A DNA stretch of 64,000 nucleotides from Geitlerinema sp. PCC 7407 (GTDB taxonomy: Bacteria; Cyanobacteriota; Cyanobacteriia; PCC-7407): positions 319,501 to 383,500 of the forward strand of contig NC_019703.1 of assembly GCF_000317045.1 (NCBI RefSeq), given 5' to 3'. Both the position numbers and the translations under genes were made by a program. The notes beneath the pieces were generated by a model. That model was not told the DNA's origin. It searched no databases and was given only the letters and a program-made list of their open reading frames with translations. Of the stretch, positions 28,077-37,367 are shown piece by piece. The first letter of the stretch is position 1, and each line of letters starts with the position of its first letter.

Positions 28077-28946
28077 ATGGCGACGATTTGGGAGCTTGAT
28101 TTCTATTCCCGTCCAATCTTGGATGAGCGCGAAAAGAAGGTGTGGGAAGTGCTTGTATGCGAGAGTCCCCAGACCGTCAACCAGGCACCGGAGACGCTAT
28201 TTCGCTATGCCGAGTACTGCGACAGTGGTGAAGTGAATTCGGTGCGGCTGCGTCAGGCTCTGGAGCGGGCGATCGCCCAAGCCCCCCAGCCTCCAGACAA
28301 GATCCGCTTTTTTCGCCGCCAGCTCACCAACATGATCACCAAGGCCTGTAGCGATCTGGGAGTGCTGCCGCTGCCCAGTCGGCGGACAGTCACGCTCAAT
28401 CAGTGGCTGGAGGAGCGATCGCGCGATGTCTATCCTCTCGATCCCAACTACCGCGAGGGGGTGGTGGTGCCGTCGGTGCAGTTCGAAACCCCCGAGCCCA
28501 AGCGACTCCCCGATGCCCTCAACTACGACCGGCTGGCCTTTGTGACCCTGGAGGCCGGTGCCTTTGCCGATATGACCGAGTGGAGCATCGACTTTGGCGA
28601 GGCGTTTCCCCTTGAGGCCCTGGGCTTGACTCCGGAGACGCGGGTGCCGGGGGTGCTGCTCTTTTCGTCGCGGGCGCTGCCCTTGGCGGCCTGGATGTCG
28701 GGACTCGAGATGGCCTTTGTGCGCTACGAGGAGACGCCCAACCCCTGTTTGGTCCTGGATACGGGGGCCAATGAGCGCTGGCTGCTGCGCGGAAATCTGG
28801 CGGAGCGATCGCAGCAGCAGGAGGCCAAAAACTTTGAGTTAGCCAAGCAAGCAGCTCAGAATGTCCATTTCATTGGCGTTCAGAGCGATCCTCAGTCTGA
28901 GGCCTTTAGCGGATTTTGGCTGTTACAGGAGGTCAATCTAGCGTAG
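28077..28946 (+). CDS. Tab2/Atab2-family RNA-binding protein
   Basis: A 289-residue protein with the Tab2/Atab2 N-terminus MATIWELDFYSRPILDEREK and the conserved core (CESPQTVNQAPETLFRYAEY). In Chlamydomonas Tab2 is needed for translation of psaB mRNA; in Arabidopsis ATAB2 serves both photosystems; cyanobacterial homologues are tied to photosystem assembly. The C-terminus ending GFWLLQEV is also conserved. It is followed by the pmbA gene on the same strand with 64 bp between. Confidence 0.9.
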   Translation: MATIWELDFYSRPILDEREKKVWEVLVCESPQTVNQAPETLFRYAEYCDSGEVNSVRLRQALERAIAQAPQPPDKIRFFRRQLTNMITKACSDLGVLPLPSRRTVTLNQWLEERSRDVYPLDPNYREGVVVPSVQFETPEPKRLPDALNYDRLAFVTLEAGAFADMTEWSIDFGEAFPLEALGLTPETRVPGVLLFSSRALPLAAWMSGLEMAFVRYEETPNPCLVLDTGANERWLLRGNLAERSQQQEAKNFELAKQAAQNVHFIGVQSDPQSEAFSGFWLLQEVNLA

Positions 28947-29010
28947 TCTAAATCTTAGGCGGGCGGCTGCTTGCGGCCTCCGGTCATTTAGGATTCAGCA
29001 TCGCAGGGTC

Positions 29011-30321
29011 ATGGGGTCTGATAAGTTGCAACAGGAGGCGCTGGCAGAACAGCTGTTGGAGTTGGCCGCTCGGGCTGGAGCCGAGGCGGCGGAGGTGTTT
29101 CAGTCGCAGTCCCTCTCGCGCCCGGTGTACTTCGAGGCCAACCGCCTCAAGCAGCTGGAAAGCGCTCAAGCGGCAGGCACCAGTCTCCGACTCTGGCGCG
29201 CAGGACGGCCTGGGCTGGCCGTGGCCTATGGCCCGGTGGAGCCCCAAGTCTTGGTGGATCGGGCGATCGCCCTCAGCCAGCTCAACGAGCCCGAAACGGT
29301 CGAATTTGCCAACACCAGCAAAACCACCTATCCCGACTTAGGCCATTCGGTGCCGGTGGAGCAGCTGGTGGAGTGGGGCCGCGAGGCGATCGCCCTCGTG
29401 CGCCAGGTCTATCCCGATTTGCTGTGCACCGCCGAGTGGGAGTGCGACGTCGAAACCACCCGCCTGGTCAACTCCCAGGGCCTAGACTGCGGCTACACCG
29501 ACACCACCTTGAGCTGCTACCTCTCGGCGGAGTGGGTCCGGGGGGACGACTTCCTCAGCGTGTCCGACGGCCAGACCCAGCGCGACGTCCTCGACCCCGC
29601 CAGCCTGGCAGACCAAATTTTGCAGCGCCTGGCCTGGGCCCAAGAAAACGTCGCGCCGCCCATTGGCCGCGTGCCGGTCCTCTTCACCGCCAAGGCCGCC
29701 GACATGCTCTGGGGGACCATCCAGGCCGCCCTCAACGCCAAGCACGTCCTTGAAAAATCTTCTCCCTGGAGCGATCGCCTGGGGCAGCTCGTCATTGCGC
29801 CCCAGCTCACCCTCTCCCAGGACCCCGACGCGGGTCCTTTTAGCTGTCCCTTTGACGACGAAGGCATGCCAACCCATCCCTTCGTCTTCATTCGCGACGG
29901 CGTGCTGCAAATGTTTTATGCCGACGGCACCACGGGCCGCCAGCTAGGCAGCGGCAGCACCGGCAACGGATTTCGGCCGGGGCTGGGCAGCTATCCCACG
30001 CCGGGCCTTTTCAATTTGCTGGTAGCGCCGGGCCAAAAGTCTTTGTCAGACCTGATCAGTCTGCTCGATGACGCCATCATCGTGGATCAGATGCTCGGCG
30101 GGGGTGCTGGTCTCTCGGGCGACTTCTCGATCAATGTTGACCTCGGCTTCCGAGTCCAGAAGGGCCAGGTGACTGGACGGGTCAAAGACACCATGGTGTT
30201 TGGCAATGTCTACGCAGCCCTCAAGCAGCTTGTCGAACTCGGGGGTGACGCCGACTGGAACGGCTCCTGCTACACCCCGTCGCTCATCGTTGAGGGGCTC
30301 TCCACCACCGGACGTCAATAG
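29011..30321 (+). CDS. pmbA: TldD/PmbA-family protein, PmbA (TldE)-like subunit
   Basis: A 436-residue protein of the TldD/TldE family, whose E. coli members form a heterodimeric metalloprotease that processes microcin B17 precursor and CcdA. The zinc HExxxH motif of TldD is absent, which fits the TldE (PmbA) subunit. Family signatures are DGVLQMFYADGTTGRQLGSG and LGGGAGLSGDFSINVDLGF. A TldD partner is not in the window. Function in cyanobacteria is not established. Confidence 0.85.
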   Translation: MGSDKLQQEALAEQLLELAARAGAEAAEVFQSQSLSRPVYFEANRLKQLESAQAAGTSLRLWRAGRPGLAVAYGPVEPQVLVDRAIALSQLNEPETVEFANTSKTTYPDLGHSVPVEQLVEWGREAIALVRQVYPDLLCTAEWECDVETTRLVNSQGLDCGYTDTTLSCYLSAEWVRGDDFLSVSDGQTQRDVLDPASLADQILQRLAWAQENVAPPIGRVPVLFTAKAADMLWGTIQAALNAKHVLEKSSPWSDRLGQLVIAPQLTLSQDPDAGPFSCPFDDEGMPTHPFVFIRDGVLQMFYADGTTGRQLGSGSTGNGFRPGLGSYPTPGLFNLLVAPGQKSLSDLISLLDDAIIVDQMLGGGAGLSGDFSINVDLGFRVQKGQVTGRVKDTMVFGNVYAALKQLVELGGDADWNGSCYTPSLIVEGLSTTGRQ

Positions 30322-30350
30322 CCGCCAGCTGTCCCCCCACTCCTAACCCC

Positions 30351-33044
30351 ATGCGCTACCCCCCTGTGCTCCAGTTTGTGCGACCGTTGCTGAGACCCAA
30401 ACGGACCGCAATTCTGGAAGCATGCCTCATTGGGCTGGTCGCGGCCTTTGCGGTTGTGATTTTGCGTCAGGGCATTGGGCTGCTGGGGGGATGGCGAGTC
30501 CACTTGGCCCAGCAAGGTCCGGCCTGGCTGGTGCTGTCGGGCATTGGGGCTGTGGGCGGCTTTCTGGCTGGCTGGCTGGTGGAGCGAGTGGCCCCCGAGA
30601 CCGCTGGCAGCGGCATTCCCCAGGTCAAGGCGGTTTTGGCCCGAGTGCCGATCCCTCTGGACTTGCGGGTCGCGGCGGTCAAGCTGCTGGGCGCGGTGCT
30701 GGCGCTGGGGTCTGGGCTGACCCTGGGGCGCGAGGGCCCGACGATTCAGATGGGAGCGGCGATCGGGGCTCAGCTGAGCCGCTGGTTTCCGACGTCGCCC
30801 GATCACCGTCGACAGCTGATTGCGGCGGGGGCAGGGGCGGGGCTGGCGGCTTCTTTTAATGCGCCCTTGGCGGGCGTGCTGTTTGTGGTCGAGGAGCTGC
30901 TGCGGGATGTCTCGGGCTTTACGCTGGGGACGGCGATTTTGGCCTCGTTCATTGGGTCCGTCGTGGCGCGACTGCTGGGGGGACGCGGCCTGGACGTGAA
31001 TCTAGCTGCGGTGCCGGTGCAGGCCAATTTTCACGCGGTGGATATCCCGTTTTATCTGCTGCTGGGGCTGCTGGCGGGGGTGCTAGGGCCGCTGTTTTGC
31101 CGCGGCATTTTGGCCAGTCTGACCATTAATCGGCGGGTGCTCAAGCTGAGTATGCCCTGGCGCATGGCTTTGGCGGGCTGTCTGTCGGGGCTGGTGGTGT
31201 CGGTGTTGCCGCTGCCCTTTCGGGACCATGCGGGGCTGCGGGCGTCTTTGGTGACGGGGGCGGCGGACTGGCAGACGATGGCGATCGCCTTTGGGGCGCA
31301 CGCGGTGCTGACCATGCTGGCCTACGGCTCGGGGGCTCCTGGCGGCCTGTTTGCGCCGATTCTGGTGCTGGGGTCGGCCCTGGGCTATATGGTGGGGGCT
31401 GGCGAACAGCAGCTGCTGGGGGTGGGCCTGCCGACGACCTATGCCCTGGTGGGCATGGGGGCGTTTTTTAGCGCTGTGTCCCACGTGCCGATCACGTCGG
31501 TGGTGATCATCTTTGAGATGACGACGGATTTTAATCTGGTGCTGCCGCTGATGGTGGGGTCGGTGGTGGCCTATTTTGTGGCGGACAAGGTGGACAGTGC
31601 GTCGCTCTACGACCATCTGCTGGCCTGGAATGGCATCGAGCTGGAGCGATCGCCCAGTGCAGAGCCAGAGTGGGCCAACCTGCGGGCGGCGGATGTGATG
31701 CAGCGACGGGTCGAGACCCTGGCCAGCCAGCTGAGCGTTGAAGAGGCGATGCAGGCCTTTTCGCGATCGCACCATCGGGGCTTCCCAGTGGTTGACGACG
31801 GCAAGCTGGTGGGCATCATCACCCAGTCGGACCTGGCCCAGGCTGCTGCCCGCTCGGCCACGGTGCTGCGGGATCTGATGACGCCCCAGCCCGTGACGGT
31901 CAGCCCGGACGACACCCTCAACCAGGTCCTGTATCTGCTCAACCGCTACAAGCTCAGCCGCCTGCCGGTGACCGAGGGGCGGCGGCTGGTGGGAATTATT
32001 ACGCGGGCGGACATTATCCGGGTGGAGGCGGACCGGCTAACGGGAGAAAGCGATCGCCCCGGTCCCCAGACGGCGCCGTCCTACTGCGTGTACCAGACGC
32101 GATCGCCCACGGTCGGCCAGGGCCGCCTGCTGGTCCCCTTGGGCAATCCCCAGACGGCGGATCTGCTCTTGCAAATGGCGGTGGCGATCGCCCGCGATCG
32201 CCACTACGAGATCGAGTGTCTGCGGGTGATTCAGATTTCGCGCCACCAGCTGCCCACGGAAACCAGCGTGGACACCCTGGAGAGTCGCCGCCTGCTCCAG
32301 CGCGCCGTCCGCTTGGGCCGTGACCTGCACATTCCCGTCCACACCCAAATCCGAGTGGCCCACGACCCGGCGCAGGCGGTGCTGGAAACCATTGAGGAGC
32401 GCCACATCAACTTGATCTGCATGGGCTGGAAAGGCAGCACAACCACGCCGGGGCGGGTGTTTGGCAGCACCATGGATACCGTGATTCGGCAGGCGGCCTG
32501 TGACGTGATGCTGGTGAAGTTTGGGGCGGGGGTGGCCCTCGCCCCGCGCTCGCCGATCTTTGCGGAGGCCCACCGCCTGCCCTTTGGCGGGGAAAAGGCG
32601 CGGGCGGCTGCCTCCCTCCAAAACTTCGATCGCTGGCTGCTGCCCATCGCGGGCGGACCCAATGCCCAGCGCGCTCTGCACTTTTTGCCGGGGCTCATTG
32701 CCCTGAGTTCGCATCCGAAGGTCCGGCTGTACCAGGTTTTCACGTCGCTTCAGGCGCCGATGTCGAGCGACCTGCTGGTCCAGGATGTGGAATTTTTGAG
32801 TCAGCACCTCAACTGCCCGGTGGTCGCGACCACGGCCCAGGATTCCTCGGTGGCTGAATCCATTCAGGATTTGGCGCTGCGCGATCAGACCGATGTGATC
32901 GTGCTGGGGGCAACGCGGGAGGGGCTGCTGCAGCAGGTGATGCAGGGGAATATCCCGGAGGCGATCGCCCGCAAAAGTCCCTGTACGGTTATTTTGGTAC
33001 GGGGGGCGATCGCCGATGAGCCGCCCAGCGCCTGGGGGGTGTGA
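30351..33044 (+). CDS. ClC chloride transporter with CBS and two USP-like domains
   Basis: An 897-residue four-part protein. A ClC transport domain (about residues 20-430) has GSGIPQVKAVL, GREGPTIQMGAAIG (with the gating glutamate that marks exchangers) and GSGAPGGLFAPILVLG. A CBS pair follows (about 440-565: ADVMQRRVETL, RDLMTPQPVTV). The C-terminal part holds two universal-stress-protein-like domains (about 590-735 and 760-890), the first with a NLICMGWKGS nucleotide-loop motif. The CBS and USP modules should sense nucleotides and gate Cl-/H+ exchange. It follows pmbA by 29 bp. Confidence 0.9.
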   Translation: MRYPPVLQFVRPLLRPKRTAILEACLIGLVAAFAVVILRQGIGLLGGWRVHLAQQGPAWLVLSGIGAVGGFLAGWLVERVAPETAGSGIPQVKAVLARVPIPLDLRVAAVKLLGAVLALGSGLTLGREGPTIQMGAAIGAQLSRWFPTSPDHRRQLIAAGAGAGLAASFNAPLAGVLFVVEELLRDVSGFTLGTAILASFIGSVVARLLGGRGLDVNLAAVPVQANFHAVDIPFYLLLGLLAGVLGPLFCRGILASLTINRRVLKLSMPWRMALAGCLSGLVVSVLPLPFRDHAGLRASLVTGAADWQTMAIAFGAHAVLTMLAYGSGAPGGLFAPILVLGSALGYMVGAGEQQLLGVGLPTTYALVGMGAFFSAVSHVPITSVVIIFEMTTDFNLVLPLMVGSVVAYFVADKVDSASLYDHLLAWNGIELERSPSAEPEWANLRAADVMQRRVETLASQLSVEEAMQAFSRSHHRGFPVVDDGKLVGIITQSDLAQAAARSATVLRDLMTPQPVTVSPDDTLNQVLYLLNRYKLSRLPVTEGRRLVGIITRADIIRVEADRLTGESDRPGPQTAPSYCVYQTRSPTVGQGRLLVPLGNPQTADLLLQMAVAIARDRHYEIECLRVIQISRHQLPTETSVDTLESRRLLQRAVRLGRDLHIPVHTQIRVAHDPAQAVLETIEERHINLICMGWKGSTTTPGRVFGSTMDTVIRQAACDVMLVKFGAGVALAPRSPIFAEAHRLPFGGEKARAAASLQNFDRWLLPIAGGPNAQRALHFLPGLIALSSHPKVRLYQVFTSLQAPMSSDLLVQDVEFLSQHLNCPVVATTAQDSSVAESIQDLALRDQTDVIVLGATREGLLQQVMQGNIPEAIARKSPCTVILVRGAIADEPPSAWGV

Positions 33045-33121
33045 CCCCTCATTTAAAAAGTGCCATAGTGGTGGAGTCGCTGCGATTGGGGTGAGACCGC
33101 GTCCCCTCTCCGGATCAAGCG

Positions 33122-35209
33122 TTGGTGCGCTCGGAGGAGAAAAGGGATCCCTGGCTCTCGCTCAGGCTGTCCGGTCGCGATCGCTTGCCTTCTCCTCATT
33201 CTTTTTCCTCCACCTTTGTGGTCTTAAAACGTCTCGCCCAGGTTTGTTCGCGAGTTGAGTCGCTGCCCCTCAAAAAGTGGCTGCTGGCTCCGGTTGTGAT
33301 GCCGTTTGTGACCAGTGCGGCAGTGACCGCCAGTTTGCTCGGGCTCCAGTCTGTGGGAGCGTTGCAGCAGGCCGAATTGAAGGTTTTTGATACGATGGTG
33401 CGCCGCCGTCCTGAGCTGGGGCCGGACCCGCGCCTGCTGGTGGTGAGCATTACCGAAGCAGACATTCAGCGCCAGGGCCGCTGGCCGCTGTCGGATCAGA
33501 CCGTCGCCGACGCCTTGCAGCGCTTGCAGCAGCACCAGCCCCGCCTGATCGGCCTGGATGTGTATCGAGATGTGCCCCAGATGCCGGGACGATCGCAGCT
33601 GCTCAAAGCGCTCCAGGCGGAAAACACGATCGCTATCACCAATCTGGGCAGCGGCGACGACGCCGGGGTGCCCGCCCCTGAGGGCCTGCCCACCGACCGA
33701 GTCGGCTTCAATGATTTGCTGATCGACAGCGACAATGTGGTGCGCCGCCACCTGATGATCGCGTCCGTGGCCGAAGAGACCTACTTTTCCTTTCCGCTGC
33801 TGCTGGCGATCGCCTATCTGGATACCGAAGGCCAAACGGCCCGCAACAGCCCCAGCAACCCCAACCATCTCCAGATTGGCGAGACGGTGTTTGAGCCGCT
33901 CCAGGCGACCTCGGGGGGCTACGCCAAGGTGGATGCTCGGGGCTATCAGCTGCTGATCAACTACCGCTCTGGCCGCCAATCGGTGCGCCAAATCTCCCTG
34001 ACGCAGCTGCTCAATGGTGAGTTTGACCCGGCCTGGGTGCGCGACAAGGTGGTGCTGGTGGGCACGACGGCCTCAAGCCAAAAAGATGTGTTTTATACGC
34101 CCTTTAGCGCTAGCGAAGAAGAAATCCCCGAAATGCCCGGGGTGCTGGTCCACGCCCAAATGCTGAGCCAGATTTTGGATGCGGTCGCGGGCGATCGCCC
34201 GCTGTTTCGCTACTGGACGCCGACGGGCGAGGGCCTGTGGCTCTGGGGATGGGCGATCGCCGGGGGCGTCCTGGCTTGGCGGGTGCGCCATCCGGCGTTG
34301 CTGCTGTCCGGCGCAGCGGGGGTGCTGGTCCTGCTGGGAATGGCGAGTTTTTCGCTGTTTGAGGCCCACGCCTACTGGGTGCCGACGATCGCCCCGGCCC
34401 TGGGGCTGGTCCTGACCGGCAGCCTGGTGGTGGCCCACCGCGCCTACGAGGCCCACCAGCAGCAGCAGACGGTGATGCGCCTGCTGGGCCAGAGCACCTC
34501 GCCGGAGGTGGCTGCGGCCCTCTGGACCAGCCGCGATCGCCTCCTCAAGTCCGGCAAGCTGCCCGGCCAAAAGCTGACGGCCACCACCATGTTTGTGGAC
34601 ATCAAAAATTTCAGCACCATCTCCGAGATGCTGCTGCCCGAGCTGCTCCTGGAGTGGCTCAACACCTACCTAGCGGCAGCCACCCAAGAAGTCCTCGCCC
34701 ACCAGGGCGTGGTGAACAAGTTCACCGGAGACGGCCTGATGGCCGTGTTTGGGGTGCCGGTGCCGCGGCAGAGCGAGGCCGAAATCGCCGCCGACGCCCG
34801 CAATGCCGTGCGGTGCGCCCTGGTGATGGGCGATCGCCTCCGGGCCATGAACCAGCTTTGGCGCGAGCAGGGCCTGCCCCTGATTGAAATTCGGGCTGGT
34901 ATCTTCACCGGGCCAGTGGTGGCGGGCAGCCTCGGCAGCAAGGAGCGCCTAGAGTACGGCGTGATCGGCGACAGCGTGAATATTGCCGCCCGCCTCGAAA
35001 GCTGCGAAAAAGATCGCCAGGGCGATGTGTGCCGCGTCCTGATCGCCAAGGAAACCCTGGTCTACCTAAACGATGAATTCGAGGTGGATCACTGGGGACC
35101 CCTGGCCCTCAAGGGCAAGCACCACTTGGTGGACGTGTATCGGGTGATCGGCTTGGCGCGATCGCCCCAGCCCCGCCAGCCCGCCGAGCCCCCCACCGCC
35201 CTCAACTAG
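33122..35209 (+). CDS. CHASE2-domain class III adenylate/guanylate cyclase
   Basis: A 695-residue signalling protein. An N-terminal membrane anchor precedes an extracytoplasmic CHASE2 sensor (about residues 90-350; DPRLLVVSITEADIQRQGRW), then three hydrophobic helices (about 370-450), then a class III cyclase domain (about 485-660). Both metal-binding aspartates are present (FVDIKNFSTI and FTGDGLMAVFG). The NKFTGD lysine and VIGDSVN aspartate favour ATP over GTP. The start is uncertain: TTG 33122 is the frame opening; GTG 33218 or ATG 33300 are alternatives. The sensed ligand is unknown. Confidence 0.85.
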   Translation: MVRSEEKRDPWLSLRLSGRDRLPSPHSFSSTFVVLKRLAQVCSRVESLPLKKWLLAPVVMPFVTSAAVTASLLGLQSVGALQQAELKVFDTMVRRRPELGPDPRLLVVSITEADIQRQGRWPLSDQTVADALQRLQQHQPRLIGLDVYRDVPQMPGRSQLLKALQAENTIAITNLGSGDDAGVPAPEGLPTDRVGFNDLLIDSDNVVRRHLMIASVAEETYFSFPLLLAIAYLDTEGQTARNSPSNPNHLQIGETVFEPLQATSGGYAKVDARGYQLLINYRSGRQSVRQISLTQLLNGEFDPAWVRDKVVLVGTTASSQKDVFYTPFSASEEEIPEMPGVLVHAQMLSQILDAVAGDRPLFRYWTPTGEGLWLWGWAIAGGVLAWRVRHPALLLSGAAGVLVLLGMASFSLFEAHAYWVPTIAPALGLVLTGSLVVAHRAYEAHQQQQTVMRLLGQSTSPEVAAALWTSRDRLLKSGKLPGQKLTATTMFVDIKNFSTISEMLLPELLLEWLNTYLAAATQEVLAHQGVVNKFTGDGLMAVFGVPVPRQSEAEIAADARNAVRCALVMGDRLRAMNQLWREQGLPLIEIRAGIFTGPVVAGSLGSKERLEYGVIGDSVNIAARLESCEKDRQGDVCRVLIAKETLVYLNDEFEVDHWGPLALKGKHHLVDVYRVIGLARSPQPRQPAEPPTALN

Positions 35210-35225
35210 CCGCGCAAAAAAGCCC

Positions 35226-35250
35226 AAAAAAAGCTCCCCCACAGGGGAGC
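35226..35250 (-). terminator. Rho-independent terminator for hemB
   Basis: GCTCCCC (35233-35239) and GGGGAGC (35244-35250) form a 7-bp stem with a tiny loop. On the minus strand the run of A at 35226-35232 becomes a U-run directly after the stem, so it stops transcription leaving hemB. Direction follows from the U-run side. Confidence 0.85.
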
Positions 35251-35283
35251 CAGATAGCCGAGTCAATCAAATCTATTGGGTCT

Positions 35284-36267
35284 CTATTGGGCCAGCCAGC
35301 GCGCTGCGTCCTTGGCGTGGTAGGTCAAAATCAGGTCAGCCCCTGCCCGCTTGAAGCTCAGCAGGGTTTCCATGACCAGCTTTTCCTCGTCTACCCAGCC
35401 ATTGAGGGCGGCGGCCTTGACCATGGAGTACTCGCCCGAAACGTTGTAGGCGGCGACGGGCAGGTTCGTCGCTTCCTTCACTCGCCAAATGATATCCATG
35501 TAGGCTAGGGCTGGCTTCACCATCAGGAAATCAGCACCCTCAGCGATGTCGAGGGCAATTTCCTTGAGGGCTTCGCGGCCGTTGCCGGGGTCCATCTGGT
35601 AGGTGCGGCGATCGCCAAATTGGGGCGCCGACTCCGCTGCATCCCGGAAGGGGCCATAGTAGGCCGATGCGTACTTCGCCGCGTAGGACATGATGGGAAT
35701 CTGCTCGAAGCCCGCCTCGTCCAGACCCGCCCGAATGGCCTGCACAAAGCCATCCATCATCCCCGACGGCGCAATAATGTCAACCCCCGCCTTGGCCTGG
35801 GACACTGCCGTTTTCTTGAGCAGCTCCAGGGTGGGGTCATTCAGCACCCGACCCGTCAGGTCGCCCGTCTCCAGGTAGCCGCAGTGGCCGTGGCTGGTAT
35901 ACTCGCACAGGCAGGTGTCGGCAATGACCACCAGATCGGGCACCGCTTCTTTCACCGCCGTGGCCGCTTTTTGGACGATGCCGCAGTCGTGCCAGGCGCC
36001 CGTAGCGTCAATGTCCTTGTCTGCCGGAATCCCAAACAGGATGATGGCCGGAATTCCCAGGTCGTAGACTTCCTTCGCCTCTTCGACGATCTTGTCGATG
36101 GAGAGCTGGTACACCCCCGGCATGGACTTCACTTCCTGGGCAATGCCTTCACCGGGCACCGCAAACAGCGGGTAGATCAGGTCGCTGGTGGTGAGGCTGT
36201 TTTCGCGCACCATCCGGCGGATTTGGGCGTTGCTGCGCAGTCGGCGGGGACGATGAACTGGGAACAT
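35284..36267 (-). CDS. hemB: Delta-aminolevulinic acid dehydratase (porphobilinogen synthase)
   Basis: HemB joins two molecules of 5-aminolevulinate to porphobilinogen, feeding heme, chlorophyll and phycobilins. The 327-residue enzyme shows the metal-site cysteines in [12 protein letters not shown], the active-site lysines in [10 protein letters not shown] and [20 protein letters not shown]. The three-cysteine cluster implies zinc dependence. It is the third minus-strand gene after rplU-rpmA but is separated from rpmA by an independent terminator, so it has its own promoter. Confidence 0.97.
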   Translation of the reverse strand: MFPVHRPRRLRSNAQIRRMVRENSLTTSDLIYPLFAVPGEGIAQEVKSMPGVYQLSIDKIVEEAKEVYDLGIPAIILFGIPADKDIDATGAWHDCGIVQKAATAVKEAVPDLVVIADTCLCEYTSHGHCGYLETGDLTGRVLNDPTLELLKKTAVSQAKAGVDIIAPSGMMDGFVQAIRAGLDEAGFEQIPIMSYAAKYASAYYGPFRDAAESAPQFGDRRTYQMDPGNGREALKEIALDIAEGADFLMVKPALAYMDIIWRVKEATNLPVAAYNVSGEYSMVKAAALNGWVDEEKLVMETLLSFKRAGADLILTYHAKDAARWLAQ

Positions 36268-36416
36268 AAATCTTCTTGTGCTACGCGCTTTAGAAAAACG
36301 TCTAGGGTCGGCGGGACTTCTTAAAAGTTTAAGGTCTGACCAAGACGGGACTGCGCCGCCGTAATGTTCTGTAAAGTCTCGCGATCTGGGAAAGCAAACA
36401 AACCGCAGACAAACGC

Positions 36417-36450
36417 AAAGAGGCGATCGCCCTAGGGCGATCGCCTCTTT
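36417..36450. terminator. 34-bp perfect palindrome with two HIP1 octamers after rpmA
   Basis: The sequence is symmetrical about 36433/36434: AAAGAG, HIP1, CCTAGG, HIP1, CTCTTT. A single-stranded copy would fold into a 15-bp stem with a small loop. It ends in TTT on either strand, so it is a probable bidirectional terminator between rpmA (minus) and hemB. Two HIP1 repeats supply most of the stem. Confidence 0.75.
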
Positions 36451-36510
36451 GACTTAGGGTCGATCGAATGCAGCAAACCCCAAATCGTCAGTCTCTGGTT
36501 GCTTGGGCAA

Positions 36511-36783
36511 TTAAGCCGTAGCTTCTGCGGCGATGGGGTAGACGCTGACCTTTTTGCCGCTCTTGCCGCGACGCTCAAAGGTCACAATGCCGTCTACGAG
36601 GGCGAACAGCGTGTCATCGTTGCCCCGACCCACGTTGTTTCCAGGGTGGACCTTGGTGCCGCGCTGACGAATCAGGATATTGCCAGCCCGCACAACTTGA
36701 CCGCCGTAGCGCTTCACGCCGAGGCGTTTGGCGTTTGAGTCGCGGCCGTTACGAGTACTACCTGTTCCTTTCTTATGAGCCAT
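36511..36783 (-). CDS. rpmA: Ribosomal protein bL27
   Basis: A 90-residue protein of the large ribosomal subunit located near the peptidyl-transferase centre. The N-terminus [20 protein letters not shown] matches the basic unprocessed bL27 tail of cyanobacteria, followed by [12 protein letters not shown] and [15 protein letters not shown]. It follows rplU (bL21) at 57 bp in the usual rplU-rpmA operon. Confidence 0.98.
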   Translation of the reverse strand: MAHKKGTGSTRNGRDSNAKRLGVKRYGGQVVRAGNILIRQRGTKVHPGNNVGRGNDDTLFALVDGIVTFERRGKSGKKVSVYPIAAEATA

Positions 36784-36840
36784 TGTGTCCTTCCTGTCGT
36801 CTCTTTAGGGGTAAACCGTGGGCGATCGCGCCTAGCGTTT

Positions 36841-37194
36841 CTAGGCCTCAGCCTTTTCAGCCGCCGTCAGTTTGGTGCCGTTCAGGCTGATGGCGTCGAT
36901 CATAATCCGGGTCAGCTCTTGGCGGTGACCTTGCTTCTTACGGGTTTTCTTTTTGGGGCGCATCTTGTAGACGATGATCTTCTTGCCCCGCAGGTGGCTG
37001 AGGACGGTTGCCTCGATGGTTGCCCCTTCGACAAAGGGCTGGCCGATGGTCACTTCGCCATCGTTTTGCACGAGGAGCACGCGATCGAGGGTGAGGGTGC
37101 CATTGGCGTCGACGGCCAGGCGGTTGACGTCGTAGAAGCGACCGGGCTCGACGCGCAGCTGCGTGCCGCCGGTTTCAATAATTGCGTAAGTCAT
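36841..37194 (-). CDS. rplU: Ribosomal protein bL21
   Basis: A 117-residue large-subunit protein starting [20 protein letters not shown] with the conserved [19 protein letters not shown]-terminal 23S-binding segment. It is first in the rplU-rpmA operon. About 170 bp of leader and promoter lie upstream (to 37367), with a possible GATAAACT -10 near 37310-37320 on the minus strand. Ribosomal-protein leaders are often autoregulatory, but I see no decisive structure. Confidence 0.98.
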   Translation of the reverse strand: MTYAIIETGGTQLRVEPGRFYDVNRLAVDANGTLTLDRVLLVQNDGEVTIGQPFVEGATIEATVLSHLRGKKIIVYKMRPKKKTRKKQGHRQELTRIMIDAISLNGTKLTAAEKAEA

Positions 37195-37367
37195 AGCAGG
37201 TGGTGGTTTCCAGAATTGCCGTACAGGTAGCCAGTGAGTCCGCTCGTCGGATGCTCCGGCCTTTCGCGATGTCTGAACCTGATCCGAGCAGGAATTAAGA
37301 CAGCCAGTTTATCAGTATCGCTAATAGCGACCCCCGGCGTCAAGGCGCGATCGCCCGGTCCCTGGAG

